A stretch of DNA of 22,877 nucleotides from Chrysochromulina tobinii (GCA_001275005.1 JWZX01003140.1:1-22877); one strand, 5' to 3'. Shown: positions 1 through 8,843, numbered from the stretch's first letter. Notes: generated by a model from the sequence alone, not told the origin. Numbers and translations are program-made.

Positions 1-77
1 GTAAAGAGCCTTGTGCATGTAGGTTCGCCGTTTTCCCGCTCACCACGAGAGAAGAGCGCCGTCGCGAGAGGCAAGGA

Positions 78-677
78 ATGCGCGTCCTCTCGACGTCTGC
101 CCTCGATAGGCCAACATTCCTGAATTCCCTCGCGAATCGCTCGCTCTGCTTCCTCGGGCCAGCTAACACCTCGTGCGCCGTCCAGCGCGAATTGTGCTCC
201 GCCTGCGAGGTCCTCTTTATCACCAACAACATGGTGACGCTCATCGAGGCTTTACCATGCTTGAGCATGGTGCTCGTGACGAACCGTTTCTTTGGGCACC
301 GGGTTCTGGCTAACTCAGCATTGGCGGCGAATGCTTCGGCCGTGCTCTGCACCTACGGCCCAACGTGCCAGGCCATGGTATCTCGTGGCGTGCACAACCG
401 CACACTATTGATGGCACATCCAGCCGTGAGGACGGGCTCGGCAAACAGTTTGGCGTATGTCCTGAAGGCGGTGTGCGACATCAATGGTTACAGCGGCTGC
501 GCTCCGTTTTCAAGCATGCATATCACAGGCGTCACCTTCTACGACCGCGGCGGTGATTACATGGCTGGGTACCAGATCACAAATGAAAGCACGCGCCACG
601 ATGCGGAGGCGAACAAGGCGTACGTGCTAGCATGGGTGAAGTCCATTCGGTCCGATTGCGATAGAGCTGGCTTCTGA
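78..677 (+). CDS. Orphan ORF, weakly GT29/sialyltransferase-like
   Basis: An ATG-initiated 199-residue ORF with balanced composition. The product is not securely recognised. The N-terminal part reads CFLGPANTS..., reminiscent of a nucleotide-binding strand-loop. The C-terminal part has MHITGVTFYDRGGDY...GYQITNE followed by an RHD motif and a charged helix, which resembles the 'I.itGf.FY...Y..gY...HD' pattern of GT29-like and related bacterial sugar transferases. No signal peptide or membrane helix is obvious, and at 199 residues it is short for a complete glycosyltransferase, so a 5' exon before the window is possible. The family call is inference from a remembered motif; the ORF itself is better supported than its function. 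Confidence 0.4.
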   Translation: MRVLSTSALDRPTFLNSLANRSLCFLGPANTSCAVQRELCSACEVLFITNNMVTLIEALPCLSMVLVTNRFFGHRVLANSALAANASAVLCTYGPTCQAMVSRGVHNRTLLMAHPAVRTGSANSLAYVLKAVCDINGYSGCAPFSSMHITGVTFYDRGGDYMAGYQITNESTRHDAEANKAYVLAWVKSIRSDCDRAGF

Positions 678-843
678 TATGCACGAGCAACGATCAGACC
701 TACAATATCTCACACACACCCTTTTCACCGTCCCTCCTGTCACTTTGACTGATAACCTGGTGAGAGGGGCTCTTCACGCTCGTAGGAAATACTTATGAAG
801 GCGTTTTGAATTCCTACGAAAATAAAGGCGAGCACTTTCCGAG

Positions 844-2109
844 ATGGTGCATTCCGAGCGGAGCAGAACAAGGGCCTTGAGCAGAAGCAGCACGATTCGG
901 CACGATTTCATGAGCGACGATCGTGACGCAAACATGCTGGAGGAGGTGTGCACTGTGGCATCGCCCGATGTGATGGATGATGCTGCGGTGAAGCCCCTGC
1001 GCAACGACAGCTCCGACACGTGGCAGTGCTTCGTCTGCGTCGGCACCACCGAAGGGAAGGCCGCGAAGGAGGTCATCACCCTATCCTGCGGCCACAGCGT
1101 GCACGCGGCGTGCTGGGTGCCGTGCGTGTTGCCCACCCTGGGGGAGGACTCCGCGCAGGCGCGGTACGTGGAGGATCGGCTCGGGCGCAAGTGCGGCTTC
1201 TGCCGCACCGAGTTCTCGGAGGAGCTCGCGGGTGCGCTCAAGGACCGTCGCGCACTCATCCGCCAGGTGCGTAAAGAGTACCGAGAGTCGCGGGCCCGCA
1301 GCGACCCGGCGCTGCAAAGGATCTTGAGGCTAGTTCGCGGTGCCGGACTCGCAGCGGAAGGTAGCTGGCTGGCGCAGCTTCCGAGCGAGGACGATACGCT
1401 CGCCGATCCGCGGCTCCAGCCGATGCAGCTCGACATGGGCGACCAGATGTTCGCGCTCTCGGGCGCTGGCCTTCGGGAGGATAATGCTCGGAAGCTGGGG
1501 CTGCTGATGCGCGCCGAGCTGCAGAAGGCAGGTCATTCACCCTCGGGCACCCTCGAGACGCTTGCACACAGCCTGCTGCAAAAGGGCCTCGCGAACAAAG
1601 GCTTCTTCTTCCAGCTGCTTAAGAAGGAGCTGCTGCTCAAGTCGGAGCCGCTCCGCACCCTCATCGAGGAGCAGCTCGCGCCGCTAATCGAGGCGGAGAG
1701 AGGTAAGGCCATGCTCGACCAGAGCACCCCGCAGCCCGTGTTCACACCGCAGCCCGTCTTCTACGGAGGTGACGCCCTGGCGGCCCTCGGTCCAACGGCC
1801 ATGCCGCCGCCGCCGCCGTTGCCGCACTACACGGAGCAGATGGCGCAGATGGCGAGCATGGGCTTTGGGCGGAGAGGGTGCCTGGCGGCGCTTCGAGCCA
1901 CTGATGGCAACGTCGACGCTGCCATCGCCATCGTGCTCAACATGGGCCACGAGCACCATGGCAGGTCGCCAGCGCATCGTGAGGACGAAGCGGAGGGCGA
2001 GGACGAGGCGGAGCTCCAAGCGGCCCTCGCACTCTCGATGGTAGAGGTGCTGCCGTCACCGCCGCCAGAGCAGCCGTCGGGGCTGCCGCATGCGCCTGAA
2101 AGCAGATAG
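844..2109 (+). CDS. RING-H2 / UBA / UIM ubiquitin-pathway protein (likely E3 ligase)
   Basis: A 421-residue single-exon protein. A RING-H2 finger is visible: C62-x2-C65, C82-x-H84, H87-x2-C90, C117-x2-C120, with an unusually long 26-residue spacer before the last pair. The middle is helical and charged. A Pro-rich linker leads to a UBA domain at about 328-370 (EQMAQMASMGFGRRG... GNVDAAIAIVLNM). A ubiquitin-interacting motif lies at about 387-404 (EDEAELQAALALSMVE). By family knowledge the RING recruits an E2 and the UBA and UIM bind ubiquitin, so a ubiquitin ligase that recognises or extends ubiquitin chains is the best reading. The ATG at 844 is used; an internal ATG at 910 would still keep the RING. 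Domain identity is confident, target unknown. Confidence 0.8.
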   Translation: MVHSERSRTRALSRSSTIRHDFMSDDRDANMLEEVCTVASPDVMDDAAVKPLRNDSSDTWQCFVCVGTTEGKAAKEVITLSCGHSVHAACWVPCVLPTLGEDSAQARYVEDRLGRKCGFCRTEFSEELAGALKDRRALIRQVRKEYRESRARSDPALQRILRLVRGAGLAAEGSWLAQLPSEDDTLADPRLQPMQLDMGDQMFALSGAGLREDNARKLGLLMRAELQKAGHSPSGTLETLAHSLLQKGLANKGFFFQLLKKELLLKSEPLRTLIEEQLAPLIEAERGKAMLDQSTPQPVFTPQPVFYGGDALAALGPTAMPPPPPLPHYTEQMAQMASMGFGRRGCLAALRATDGNVDAAIAIVLNMGHEHHGRSPAHREDEAEGEDEAELQAALALSMVEVLPSPPPEQPSGLPHAPESR

Positions 2110-2507
2110 ATAGCCATCCGATACGCACCGGGCTACAATGTGCCATCCGTGGTTTTGGCATCATCTAGAGCGTCTCTCGGCGTGCCCGAGCCCCGGATGA
2201 CGGCGTTCAGAGCCACACGCGAGGTGTGTGCGCGTCTGCGCAAGTGTGGAGTCACTGTCTTGCCACATTGTCAGAAGTAATGTATCGAGCGTTAATGGTG
2301 CTCCGTGTGTATACGTCGTATGTGAGGTATGTTGCGGGGGCGCAAGATCGTTATTCGTGCGTAAGACGTTTTGACCGCAAGGCTGAAGTCTTGTTAGCGG
2401 GGCGGCGGGGTCCGGCTCCGGGGTGCGGGGAGGCTGGGTTTCAAAAATCAGATATGACACCCTCGGTCTCTTTCCACCCGGCTTTTGTGGGATCGTTTAC
2501 ATCCTCG
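2110..2507. other. Intergenic stretch, no feature seen
   Basis: No convincing ORF, RNA gene or repeat was recognised between the RING gene and the satellite. The short ORFs here lack family motifs. Confidence 0.5.
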
Positions 2508-2815
2508 GCGCGAGATTTTGACCTTGCCTTGGGGGAGGGTTTCAACACTGCTTGGGTAATTACCCTATGGTGTTTCAACATAGTGGGGCGCGAGATTTTG
2601 ACCTTGGGGGAGGGTTTCAACACTCGGGTAATTACCCTCTAAATGGTGTTTCAACTATTCAACATATAGTGGGGCGCGAGATTTTGACCTTGGGGGAGGG
2701 TTTCAACACTCGGGTAATTAACCTATGGTGTTTCAACATAGTGCAGGGGCGCGAGATTTTGACCTTGGGGGAGGGTTTCAACACTATTACCCTACATGGT
2801 GTTTCAACATAGTGC
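2508..2815. repeat. Four-copy ~75-86 bp tandem satellite with palindromic core
   Basis: Copies start at 2508, 2588, 2674 and 2749, so spacings are 80, 86 and 75. Each opens with GCGCGAGATTTTGACCTTG, continues GGGGGAGGGTTTCAACACT, then a core around GGGTAATTACCC, then GGTGTTTCAACATAGTG. AACAC on the left and GTGTT on the right pair across the core, giving an imperfect palindrome of about 28 nt. Nearly all copy-to-copy length variation falls in or beside that core. Confidence 0.9.
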
Positions 2816-2847
2816 TCGACCTGCACCTCTGCCACAAGGGTGGCGTA

Positions 2848-2958
2848 AGGGTGGCGGGTGGCGGCGGCAAGGGCGGCGGCGGCAAGGCCCGCGGGAAGGG
2901 CAAGAGAGGCGCCGCGACGGGCTCCGGTCGCGGTTGCTGTGCCGGTCGCCTCTCTTGA
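2848..2958 (+). pseudogene. Possible histone H2A N-terminal tail remnant
   Basis: Directly after the satellite one frame reads GGGGKGGGGKARGKGKRG, then a short diverged stretch and CCAGRLS before a TGA. The first part closely resembles the Gly/Lys/Arg tail of H2A, and the spacing to GR-L matches the start of the H2A fold (GLQFPVGR-I/L). No Met start and no histone fold follow. It may be a truncated copy or just GC-rich low complexity. Confidence 0.25.
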
Positions 2959-2959
2959 G

Positions 2960-3224
2960 AGCCGGCCGCCGTGTGTGGTGTGCGACTTGGTCGTGCGCGC
3001 GCGTGCGTCAGTGAGTCGGTTCGGCTCTGATGGAGTTTGTGCGATCCGGGAGTCTGTCCTGTGAGTCCCGACTACCCCGTTGTGTTTGACTTGACTTGAC
3101 CATACAAGAGCTCTCGTACACCTGAGACGAAGTCTGACGAAACGCAACCGAGAAGATCTCAAATGCGCACTACTACCCCCTTACCCAAAGGCCGTCGTCT
3201 TCGCCGCGCTGTGTGCCAGGGTAC
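2960..3224. other. Intergenic, probable 5' flank of the ankyrin gene
   Basis: No gene is recognised. The stretch becomes less GC-rich toward the ankyrin start and presumably holds its promoter and 5' UTR; no defined element could be assigned. Confidence 0.3.
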
Positions 3225-3992
3225 ATGAACATGTTCATCTGCAGCCCATTCTCTTCTTTCTGCGGACCCGAGCATCGCGACCCGAAGAAGGTAACAGAGG
3301 GCATCGCCGCCCTCTCGCTGCACGCCGCACTGGACCAGCACTCGCAGCTGAAGAATGTGCTCGCTGCAGACAAGCAGGCGGTGAGGACGCGCGATCGGGA
3401 CGGCGACCGCTACCCTCTGCACTGGGCAGCCGCACGCGGCCACATGCTCTGTGTGCAGTCGCTCATGCGCGCGGGCGCAGATGATGCCGCCCTTGATGCC
3501 AACGGCCAGACTGCGGCAGAGCTCGCAGAGGCGTATGGCGCGATGGACGTGCACTACTTTCTCGTGTATGGTCCGACTGAGGAGGATCCAAAGCCCATGA
3601 GCGCCGCGATGACGCACGACGCGCTCTCCCTACACTGCGCTCTCAACCAGCCCCGAGAGCTCAAAGCGATCCTCGACAGTGCGCTCGGGACCCATGCAGA
3701 CCCGAACAGGCTCGACACAGACAAAGATCGGCGGCCCCTCCACTGGGCGGCCGCACGCGGCGCGATCGAGTGCTGCCGGCTGCTCCTCGACGCGGGTGCC
3801 AACGCAATGAGCGAGGATAAGGACGGTCGTACCGGCGCCGACCTTGCCCTGCTCTGCAACCAGCGCGCAACGTACAGGTTGCTCTGTGATGCGATGCAGG
3901 TGAACGAGCAGGAGCTGAGCGCGCGCTATGCTCGAGACGGCAGCTCAGAGGCCATCCGATTAGGGGACATCCACACGTCCATATCAGAGTAG
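3225..3992 (+). CDS. Ankyrin-repeat protein with duplicated module
   Basis: A 255-residue protein starting at the ATG at 3225; a slightly longer reading would need a GTG start. Two ankyrin units are clear: RYPLHWAAARGHMLCVQSLM with ANGQTAAELAEAYG, and RRPLHWAAARGAIECCRLLL with KDGRTGADLALLCN. Each is preceded by a similar helix (ALSLHAALDQHSQLKNVL versus ALSLHCALNQPRELKAIL), so the protein is a tandem duplication of one ~110-residue module. Ankyrin repeats mediate protein-protein contacts; the partner is unknown. No membrane segment or catalytic domain is seen. Confidence 0.8.
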   Translation: MNMFICSPFSSFCGPEHRDPKKVTEGIAALSLHAALDQHSQLKNVLAADKQAVRTRDRDGDRYPLHWAAARGHMLCVQSLMRAGADDAALDANGQTAAELAEAYGAMDVHYFLVYGPTEEDPKPMSAAMTHDALSLHCALNQPRELKAILDSALGTHADPNRLDTDKDRRPLHWAAARGAIECCRLLLDAGANAMSEDKDGRTGADLALLCNQRATYRLLCDAMQVNEQELSARYARDGSSEAIRLGDIHTSISE

Positions 3993-4413
3993 GGAGAGGA
4001 TCGATTACAGCCGAGCCCACACCGAGAACAAGGAGGAGTATGTTGAGGAAGCACAACAAACAGGAAGCGGAGAGGCCAAATGCTCGTCCCGGAGCATGAG
4101 CACGAAAGCGCAAGCCGATGGAACACAATGAGGGAGGGAGCGGAGGAGCTGAATAAAAGCCCGTCCCGGAGCATGAGCCATGGCATGAGCACGAAAGCGC
4201 GAGCCGATGGGTCACGTGATTTGACCATGCATTCATGAGACACGAGACATCGACTTTCACGCGAAACGTATCGAACGTCCCTACTTTATTGTCGGTTTTA
4301 AGCGAGCAAGCCATGGCAAGCTTCTTTACTTGAATGCGTTTGCTTATGGTCACAGGAATGTCTCACTCTTATCCATATTTGGGTATTTCCACATTTGGGT
4401 CCTGAGGAGAAAA
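3993..4413. repeat. Intergenic spacer with a duplicated ~37 bp segment
   Basis: The segment at 4085-4121 (CGTCCCGGAGCATGAGCACG..., ending AGCCGATGG) recurs at 4162-4210. The second copy carries an extra ~12 nt formed by a local repeat of GCATGAG. The rest is intergenic and probably holds the ankyrin 3' end (AATAAA at 4152) and the protease promoter. Confidence 0.65.
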
Positions 4414-6039
4414 ATGCCACTGCTGAGCCTTGCCATGCTGGCGATTGCCATTCCTTTTAATATGAACAATATTAGATCCATGGTAGCTACCGATGGATCG
4501 AACGGCTTCTGCGTCCCGCTCACCAACGATAATAACGGCATCGTGTACACCACCTTCGCTGCGATCGGCACATCTTCCGTGCCACAACCGCTCGCCCTCG
4601 TGGTCGACACTGGCTCGTACGTGCTGGTGGCGGCCTCTACATACTGCACCCAAAGGGCCTGCCTGAACCACCGCCGCTTCGATTCAAACATGTCGTCCAC
4701 TTTTGTGGAGGAAGCCCCGAACAACGCGTTTCTGCTGCGCTATGGACAGGGCAACATCACCGTCCACGACGCGTCAGACCAGGTCGCCTTCCTGGGCCTG
4801 GAGCGGGCGACAACACCCATTCACGAGAGCAAGCTGGTCGACATCGGGCTCATGAGCGATCAGACCCTCCGCGGCTTCAGCGACGCGCCGTACGACGGCA
4901 TCATGGGCCTGGGCAAGCGCAAGACGACAGAGCTCAACCACCAGGCTTTCCTCGAGGACATGGAGATCGAGGGCTTCACGCTGTGCCTGGGCGATCCGGA
5001 GCTCCATGGTGACGGCATCGGCGGTCGTCTCGAGATGCAGAGTATGCTCGATGTGGGCAACCCGTACGTGACCCTGTCGACCATTGGCAAGTATGTTTGG
5101 GGCGCGATGCTAGATCACGTGAGCGTCCCCGGCCAGCCCCCTCTTGCGCACTGCTCGGCGCTGAGCGAGTGCGCGTCGATCATCGACTCGGGCACCACGC
5201 TGCTCCTCTTCCCGGAGCCGGTCGTCGACAGCCTGTACTACACCATCGAGGACGGCTGCGCCGAGTCCGATTGCCTTCTCACGCTTCAGAACCAGACGAC
5301 GTGCTCGGGGCCCCACTTCGATGGGCTGCCCCAACTGGAGCTGCGCGTGGGCGGCCAGATGCTCACGCTGCCGCCGCGCGTGTACATGGGCGAGATGGAG
5401 GTCGACGTGCCCACCACGAAGGAGATCAAGGTCGGGAACACCGAGGTGAGCGTGCCCTGGTACACGCCAGGCGTCCGGTGCATCCCGCTGCTCTCTACCA
5501 TCGACGAGCAGACGACATACGGGCCGATGGTGATCTTGGGGATGCCGTTCCTGCGTCACTACTCCGTGTACTTCAACCGCACCACCTGGGACATGTCGGT
5601 CGCAGAGATCAAGGAGGGCTCGGACGTTTGCTCCAAATGCGGCGCTCCGACCGCCGAGCAGGCGGCCACGAAGAGCGCCGAGCCGAGCGCTTCCATGCCG
5701 CTGCCCGCGGCGATGAACGCGATGCCGGTTGCGAGCGCGATCTCGCTCCAACCTGGCGGTGACCCGTGGGGGTCGAATATGAACGACGGCGGCGAGCCGG
5801 CGCCCATTCGGACTACGACTGACTCGTCCGACAAGCCAGCTTCTCGTCCGGGCGCCGTCGCAAGCGCGAGCGTCGTGACGGGCGCCCAGTGGGGCGGCCC
5901 GATGAAGACGAGCCTGCTGCGCGGCCCAAGCCTGTTCGGTGTGCCCTCCATCTTGGAGTCTGAGCAGTCAGGCTGGCTCAACCTGAACGAGGCGCAGCCG
6001 GCCTCCGACTCAAAGCCCCGGCGGCTGTGGGTCCTCTGA
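4414..6039 (+). CDS. Secreted pepsin-family (A1) aspartic protease
   Basis: From the ATG at 4414 (A-rich context) the protein is 541 residues. It opens with MPLLSLAMLAIAIPF, a short signal peptide. The first catalytic motif is VVDTGSYVLVAAS with Asp65. The flap carries RYGQGNI with its Tyr. YDGIMGLGK is the usual pepsin-fold signature. The second catalytic motif is SIIDSGTTLLLF with Asp258. VILGMPFLRHYSVYFNRTTW is the C-terminal signature. Paired Cys residues suggest disulfides. Both catalytic aspartates are present, so an active endopeptidase of the secretory or lysosomal/vacuolar route is expected. A ~120-residue Ser/Ala/Pro/Gly-rich tail follows the fold and has no membrane anchor. Reading 28 codons further upstream would require TTG. 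Confidence 0.88.
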   Translation: MPLLSLAMLAIAIPFNMNNIRSMVATDGSNGFCVPLTNDNNGIVYTTFAAIGTSSVPQPLALVVDTGSYVLVAASTYCTQRACLNHRRFDSNMSSTFVEEAPNNAFLLRYGQGNITVHDASDQVAFLGLERATTPIHESKLVDIGLMSDQTLRGFSDAPYDGIMGLGKRKTTELNHQAFLEDMEIEGFTLCLGDPELHGDGIGGRLEMQSMLDVGNPYVTLSTIGKYVWGAMLDHVSVPGQPPLAHCSALSECASIIDSGTTLLLFPEPVVDSLYYTIEDGCAESDCLLTLQNQTTCSGPHFDGLPQLELRVGGQMLTLPPRVYMGEMEVDVPTTKEIKVGNTEVSVPWYTPGVRCIPLLSTIDEQTTYGPMVILGMPFLRHYSVYFNRTTWDMSVAEIKEGSDVCSKCGAPTAEQAATKSAEPSASMPLPAAMNAMPVASAISLQPGGDPWGSNMNDGGEPAPIRTTTDSSDKPASRPGAVASASVVTGAQWGGPMKTSLLRGPSLFGVPSILESEQSGWLNLNEAQPASDSKPRRLWVL

Positions 6040-6512
6040 GGCGGCTGTTCGGTGGGGGCTCTGAGGAGGTGGAGGCGTGGTTCAAAATTAGTCATAGCTG
6101 CGTGCTCCGTGCACGTTTGCTTGGCATGCTGTGATCGTTGCCTCTTTGGCGACGCTCTCGACGAATGCACGCCGACCATATCGCCGACCACATCGGCCCA
6201 AGCGCCGATAAGCACTCTGGAGCCGAAGCATGCGCCCCACGACGGCAACAAGCCCGATACTAAAATAGACGGAAGCTGCACATCGTCCGTTCGTGTGGGA
6301 GCTTGCGTGGTGTGTGCGTGTATGCATGTGAGCGCGAGGAGGTGTACCGTCACCCTCTTGGTCAGCCCGGCGGATCGGGTCGTGGGCAGGGAGGGCGTTA
6401 CGGCGCGCCATTGGCGCTACATGGTCGGATGTGTTGAAAAATGGTAGGTTAGTCCACATGAAGTGAAGAGATCGTTAAGTTCAAGTCATGTCAAGTTCAA
6501 GTCGAGTCAAGT
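6040..6512. other. Intergenic, no gene supported
   Basis: A 131-codon plus-strand ORF and opposing ORFs lie here but show no family signature and end in simple TG-rich sequence. Short AAGTTCAAGTC-type direct repeats occur at about 6478-6512, just before the EF-hand start. Confidence 0.45.
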
Positions 6513-7607
6513 ATGAGATTGAGGCGAGCACACACAAACTCCTCGCGAGTGCCAGGAAAGATGCACGCTCTTGCCAGCTGCTTGGCCTCGAGCTTCGTTC
6601 TGCAGATGCGCGGGCTGGACTGCCGTCAGATGCGCACACCGGCCAGTGCATGCGTCGCTGCGGCCGAGCTGCAGTGGTCACCGCGCTTTCCGACCCTGTT
6701 CATGGCCGAATCAGCGGCTGCGATCGAGCTGTCTGCGTCCGACGTTGCTCAGATCCACGTGGAGTCGGACGCGATGTTCGATGCGATCGACACGAACGCC
6801 GACGGCGTGATCTCAGTCGTCGAGCTGCGCACGCATCTCTCCTCCATCGGCTACGCGGAGGAGGCGGCGGACAAGTTATTCGAGCTCATCGATGCTGATG
6901 AAAATGGCGAGTGCTCGCGCGAAGAGCTGCGCAATGCATTCGTGGAGTACAGCCAAGACCCGTCGCTGCAGGCGCTCTTGAGCACCCGGGTCGACCTCTC
7001 GCGCATTCACGCGGATGCCGACGCCTTCTTTGACGCGGTCGATTCTAATGGAGATGGGGCAGTCTCGCCACAGGAGATGCGCAAGCACGTGTCGTCGATC
7101 GGCTACGAGCCGGCCGCGGCGGAGCGCTTCTTCGCGCTGCTGGACGCGGATAAGAGCGGCGAGGTCTCGCGCAACGAGGTTCGCGAGGCCTTCCTGCGCT
7201 ACGAAGACCCAGCGCTGCGCCTTGCCCTGGGCCTCGGGACGAGTGAAGCCGATACCATCTTTGTGGCCATCGACGCCAACGGTGACGGCAACGTCGAGCA
7301 GGCTGAGCTTGCGCTGTACCTCTCGCGCAAGGGGTACGCCGCCGAGGCCGCCGCGACCATCTTCGCAACGCTCGACGTGAACGGCGACGGGCTCATCAGC
7401 CGCGAGGAGTTGCGCAACGGTTACGTGCGCTACGCGGCGCTGCGCGATGCGCTCGGCATGAAGACGACCGCGGGCAGCCGGGGCGGCAAGAACCAGCCGC
7501 TGCGCTGGGGGCGGGGCGCACGCAAGGGGCCGCAAGGGGTGATGGGGCGCAACAACGCCGGCGCCGACCAGTCGGCCGGCGGCGGCAAGGAGGGGCGAAA
7601 CAGCTAA
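6513..7607 (+). CDS. Six-EF-hand calcium-binding protein
   Basis: From the ATG at 6513 the protein is 364 residues. Six canonical 12-residue loops begin at D93 (DTNADGVISVVE), D127 (DADENGECSREE), D177 (DSNGDGAVSPQE), D211 (DADKSGEVSRNE), D254 (DANGDGNVEQAE) and D288 (DVNGDGLISREE). All keep Asp at 1, Gly at 6 and Glu at 12, so all six should bind calcium. They form three pairs, each with a linker like SSIGY or SRKGY, which points to internal triplication of a two-hand module. The first ~65 residues contain hydrophobic MHALASCLASSFVLQ and may be a targeting sequence; ATGs at 6561 and 6703 are alternative starts. The C-terminus is basic and Gly-rich. Confidence 0.85.
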   Translation: MRLRRAHTNSSRVPGKMHALASCLASSFVLQMRGLDCRQMRTPASACVAAAELQWSPRFPTLFMAESAAAIELSASDVAQIHVESDAMFDAIDTNADGVISVVELRTHLSSIGYAEEAADKLFELIDADENGECSREELRNAFVEYSQDPSLQALLSTRVDLSRIHADADAFFDAVDSNGDGAVSPQEMRKHVSSIGYEPAAAERFFALLDADKSGEVSRNEVREAFLRYEDPALRLALGLGTSEADTIFVAIDANGDGNVEQAELALYLSRKGYAAEAAATIFATLDVNGDGLISREELRNGYVRYAALRDALGMKTTAGSRGGKNQPLRWGRGARKGPQGVMGRNNAGADQSAGGGKEGRNS

Positions 7608-7720
7608 AAGACCAAAAGACTGTGACGAGGAAGAGCGAAGAGCGCCCACGCTCCGGCTCACACACGGACTCTGCAATTCTCCGAATCGTCAAACACTCAA
7701 ACTTGCGAAATCACTTTTTT

Positions 7721-8843
7721 ATGATGGCAGCGACAGTACCGGCGAGCATCGCTGATGTCCTGGCTGACGGGTACGGCAGCGGCGAGCCGATCCAGAACGA
7801 TTGCGCTAGCGCGGACGGTGCGCTCGTCCAGGCGTTCGGCTGGCTCGGCTGCTTGGCGGCGTGGGGGCTCTTCCTTGCGCCCATGCCCACGATGCGCGAG
7901 ATCATGAAGGTTGGGCACATCGGCGACTTCTCGCCGCTGCCGTATCTCGTCTCCATGCTGCAGTGCTTCCTGTGGGCGGTCTACGCGCTGCCGTTCATCA
8001 CCCCTTGTAAGACGCAGCCTCTCATCACGAATATCGTGGGCTTCCTGCTGGAGCTCGGGTACATTCTCATCTTCGTCCGCTTCGCACATTCACGCCGCCG
8101 CGGGATTGTCTCCAAGTCCGCCTTGGTCTGCCTCATCGCCGCCGTCATCGTCGCTGCCGCGGTGCTCGTTGCGCCGCACATCGAGTTCAAGTCCTTTCCC
8201 GACGTCAATGCCTCGCGATCGACGACGGTGCTGGGCTTTGCATGCTCCGTACTCAATGTGGCCATGTATGGTTCACCTCTCGGCGTGGTGCGGACTGTTA
8301 TACGGACTCGCTCTGTCCGCTACATGCCGCTTCCCCTCACGATAGGCTGCGGCCTGTGCTCCGTCATCTGGACGGTCTACGCGCTCCTGGTGATGGACTT
8401 TTTCATCTTGGTGAGTGAACACGCCGGCTGTGAACACGCCGGCTGTGATGCTGCTGCTCGAGCGCCGTACCGAGCGCATCCTTCGACGTGCTCTCTGCTC
8501 GAGCGCCGTCCCGAGCGCCTCCCTTGATGCGCTCTCTGCTCGAATCTGTGCGCGCGCGACTTGACTTGTGCCACTCCATCTGCCCATCGCCTCTCGGACA
8601 CAGGTGCCCAACGCCCTTGGGTGTCTCCTCACCGTCGCACAGCTGAGCGTCTATCGCTGGGCCTCACCGTTCTATGCTCCGGCGGACGACTACAACCCGA
8701 CACACCACAACTCGTTGCACGGCGAGTCCGTGCTGCGCAAGCCCTTCGCGCAGGACTCGCTCGTCTCGCCCACACTGGACCTACCGCCTCTGGAGAACAA
8801 TCGGCCGCCTGTCCGTACCAACAAACCACTCACCGATTTCTAA
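7721..8843 (+). CDS. SWEET (MtN3/saliva) sugar transporter, two exons
   Basis: Exon 1 is 7721-8410 and exon 2 is 8604-8843, joined in phase 0, giving about 309 residues. Seven hydrophobic helices fit the 3-1-3 SWEET fold. The first MtN3 repeat shows LFLAPMPTMREIMKVGHIGDFSPLPYLV and LWAVYALPF. The second shows TTVLGFACSVLNVAMYGSPLGVVRTVIRTRSVRYMPLPL and IWTVYALLVMDFFIL. Exon 2 gives VPNALGCLLTVAQLSVYRW, the seventh helix, so splicing is needed to complete the fold. The tail is a ~60-residue polar cytosolic segment. By family knowledge it is a passive sugar uniporter of plasma or internal membranes; the substrate cannot be told. The ATG at 7721 was chosen; the next codon is also ATG. Confidence 0.85.
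8411..8603 (+). other. SWEET intron with internal tandem duplications
   Basis: GTGAGTG donor at 8411 and ACACAG acceptor ending at 8603. Inside, a 15-nt unit is duplicated (8416-8430 and 8431-8445), and a ~40-nt unit beginning GCTCGAGCGCCGT is repeated from 8457 and 8497, with a partial third copy near 8538. No decamer array and no clear flanking direct repeat is seen, unlike the TPR-gene introns. Confidence 0.8.

Noticed and set aside
5559-6353. 264-codon minus-strand ORF opposite the protease
   Set aside because: No family motif, and it overlaps the conserved protease C-terminus antisense.
6052-6447. 131-codon plus-strand ORF after the protease
   Set aside because: Starts near the protease stop, has biased simple sequence and no recognisable domain.
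6876-7676. 266-codon minus-strand ORF opposite the EF-hand gene
   Set aside because: Antisense shadow created by GC-rich codons; the sense strand has six perfect EF loops.
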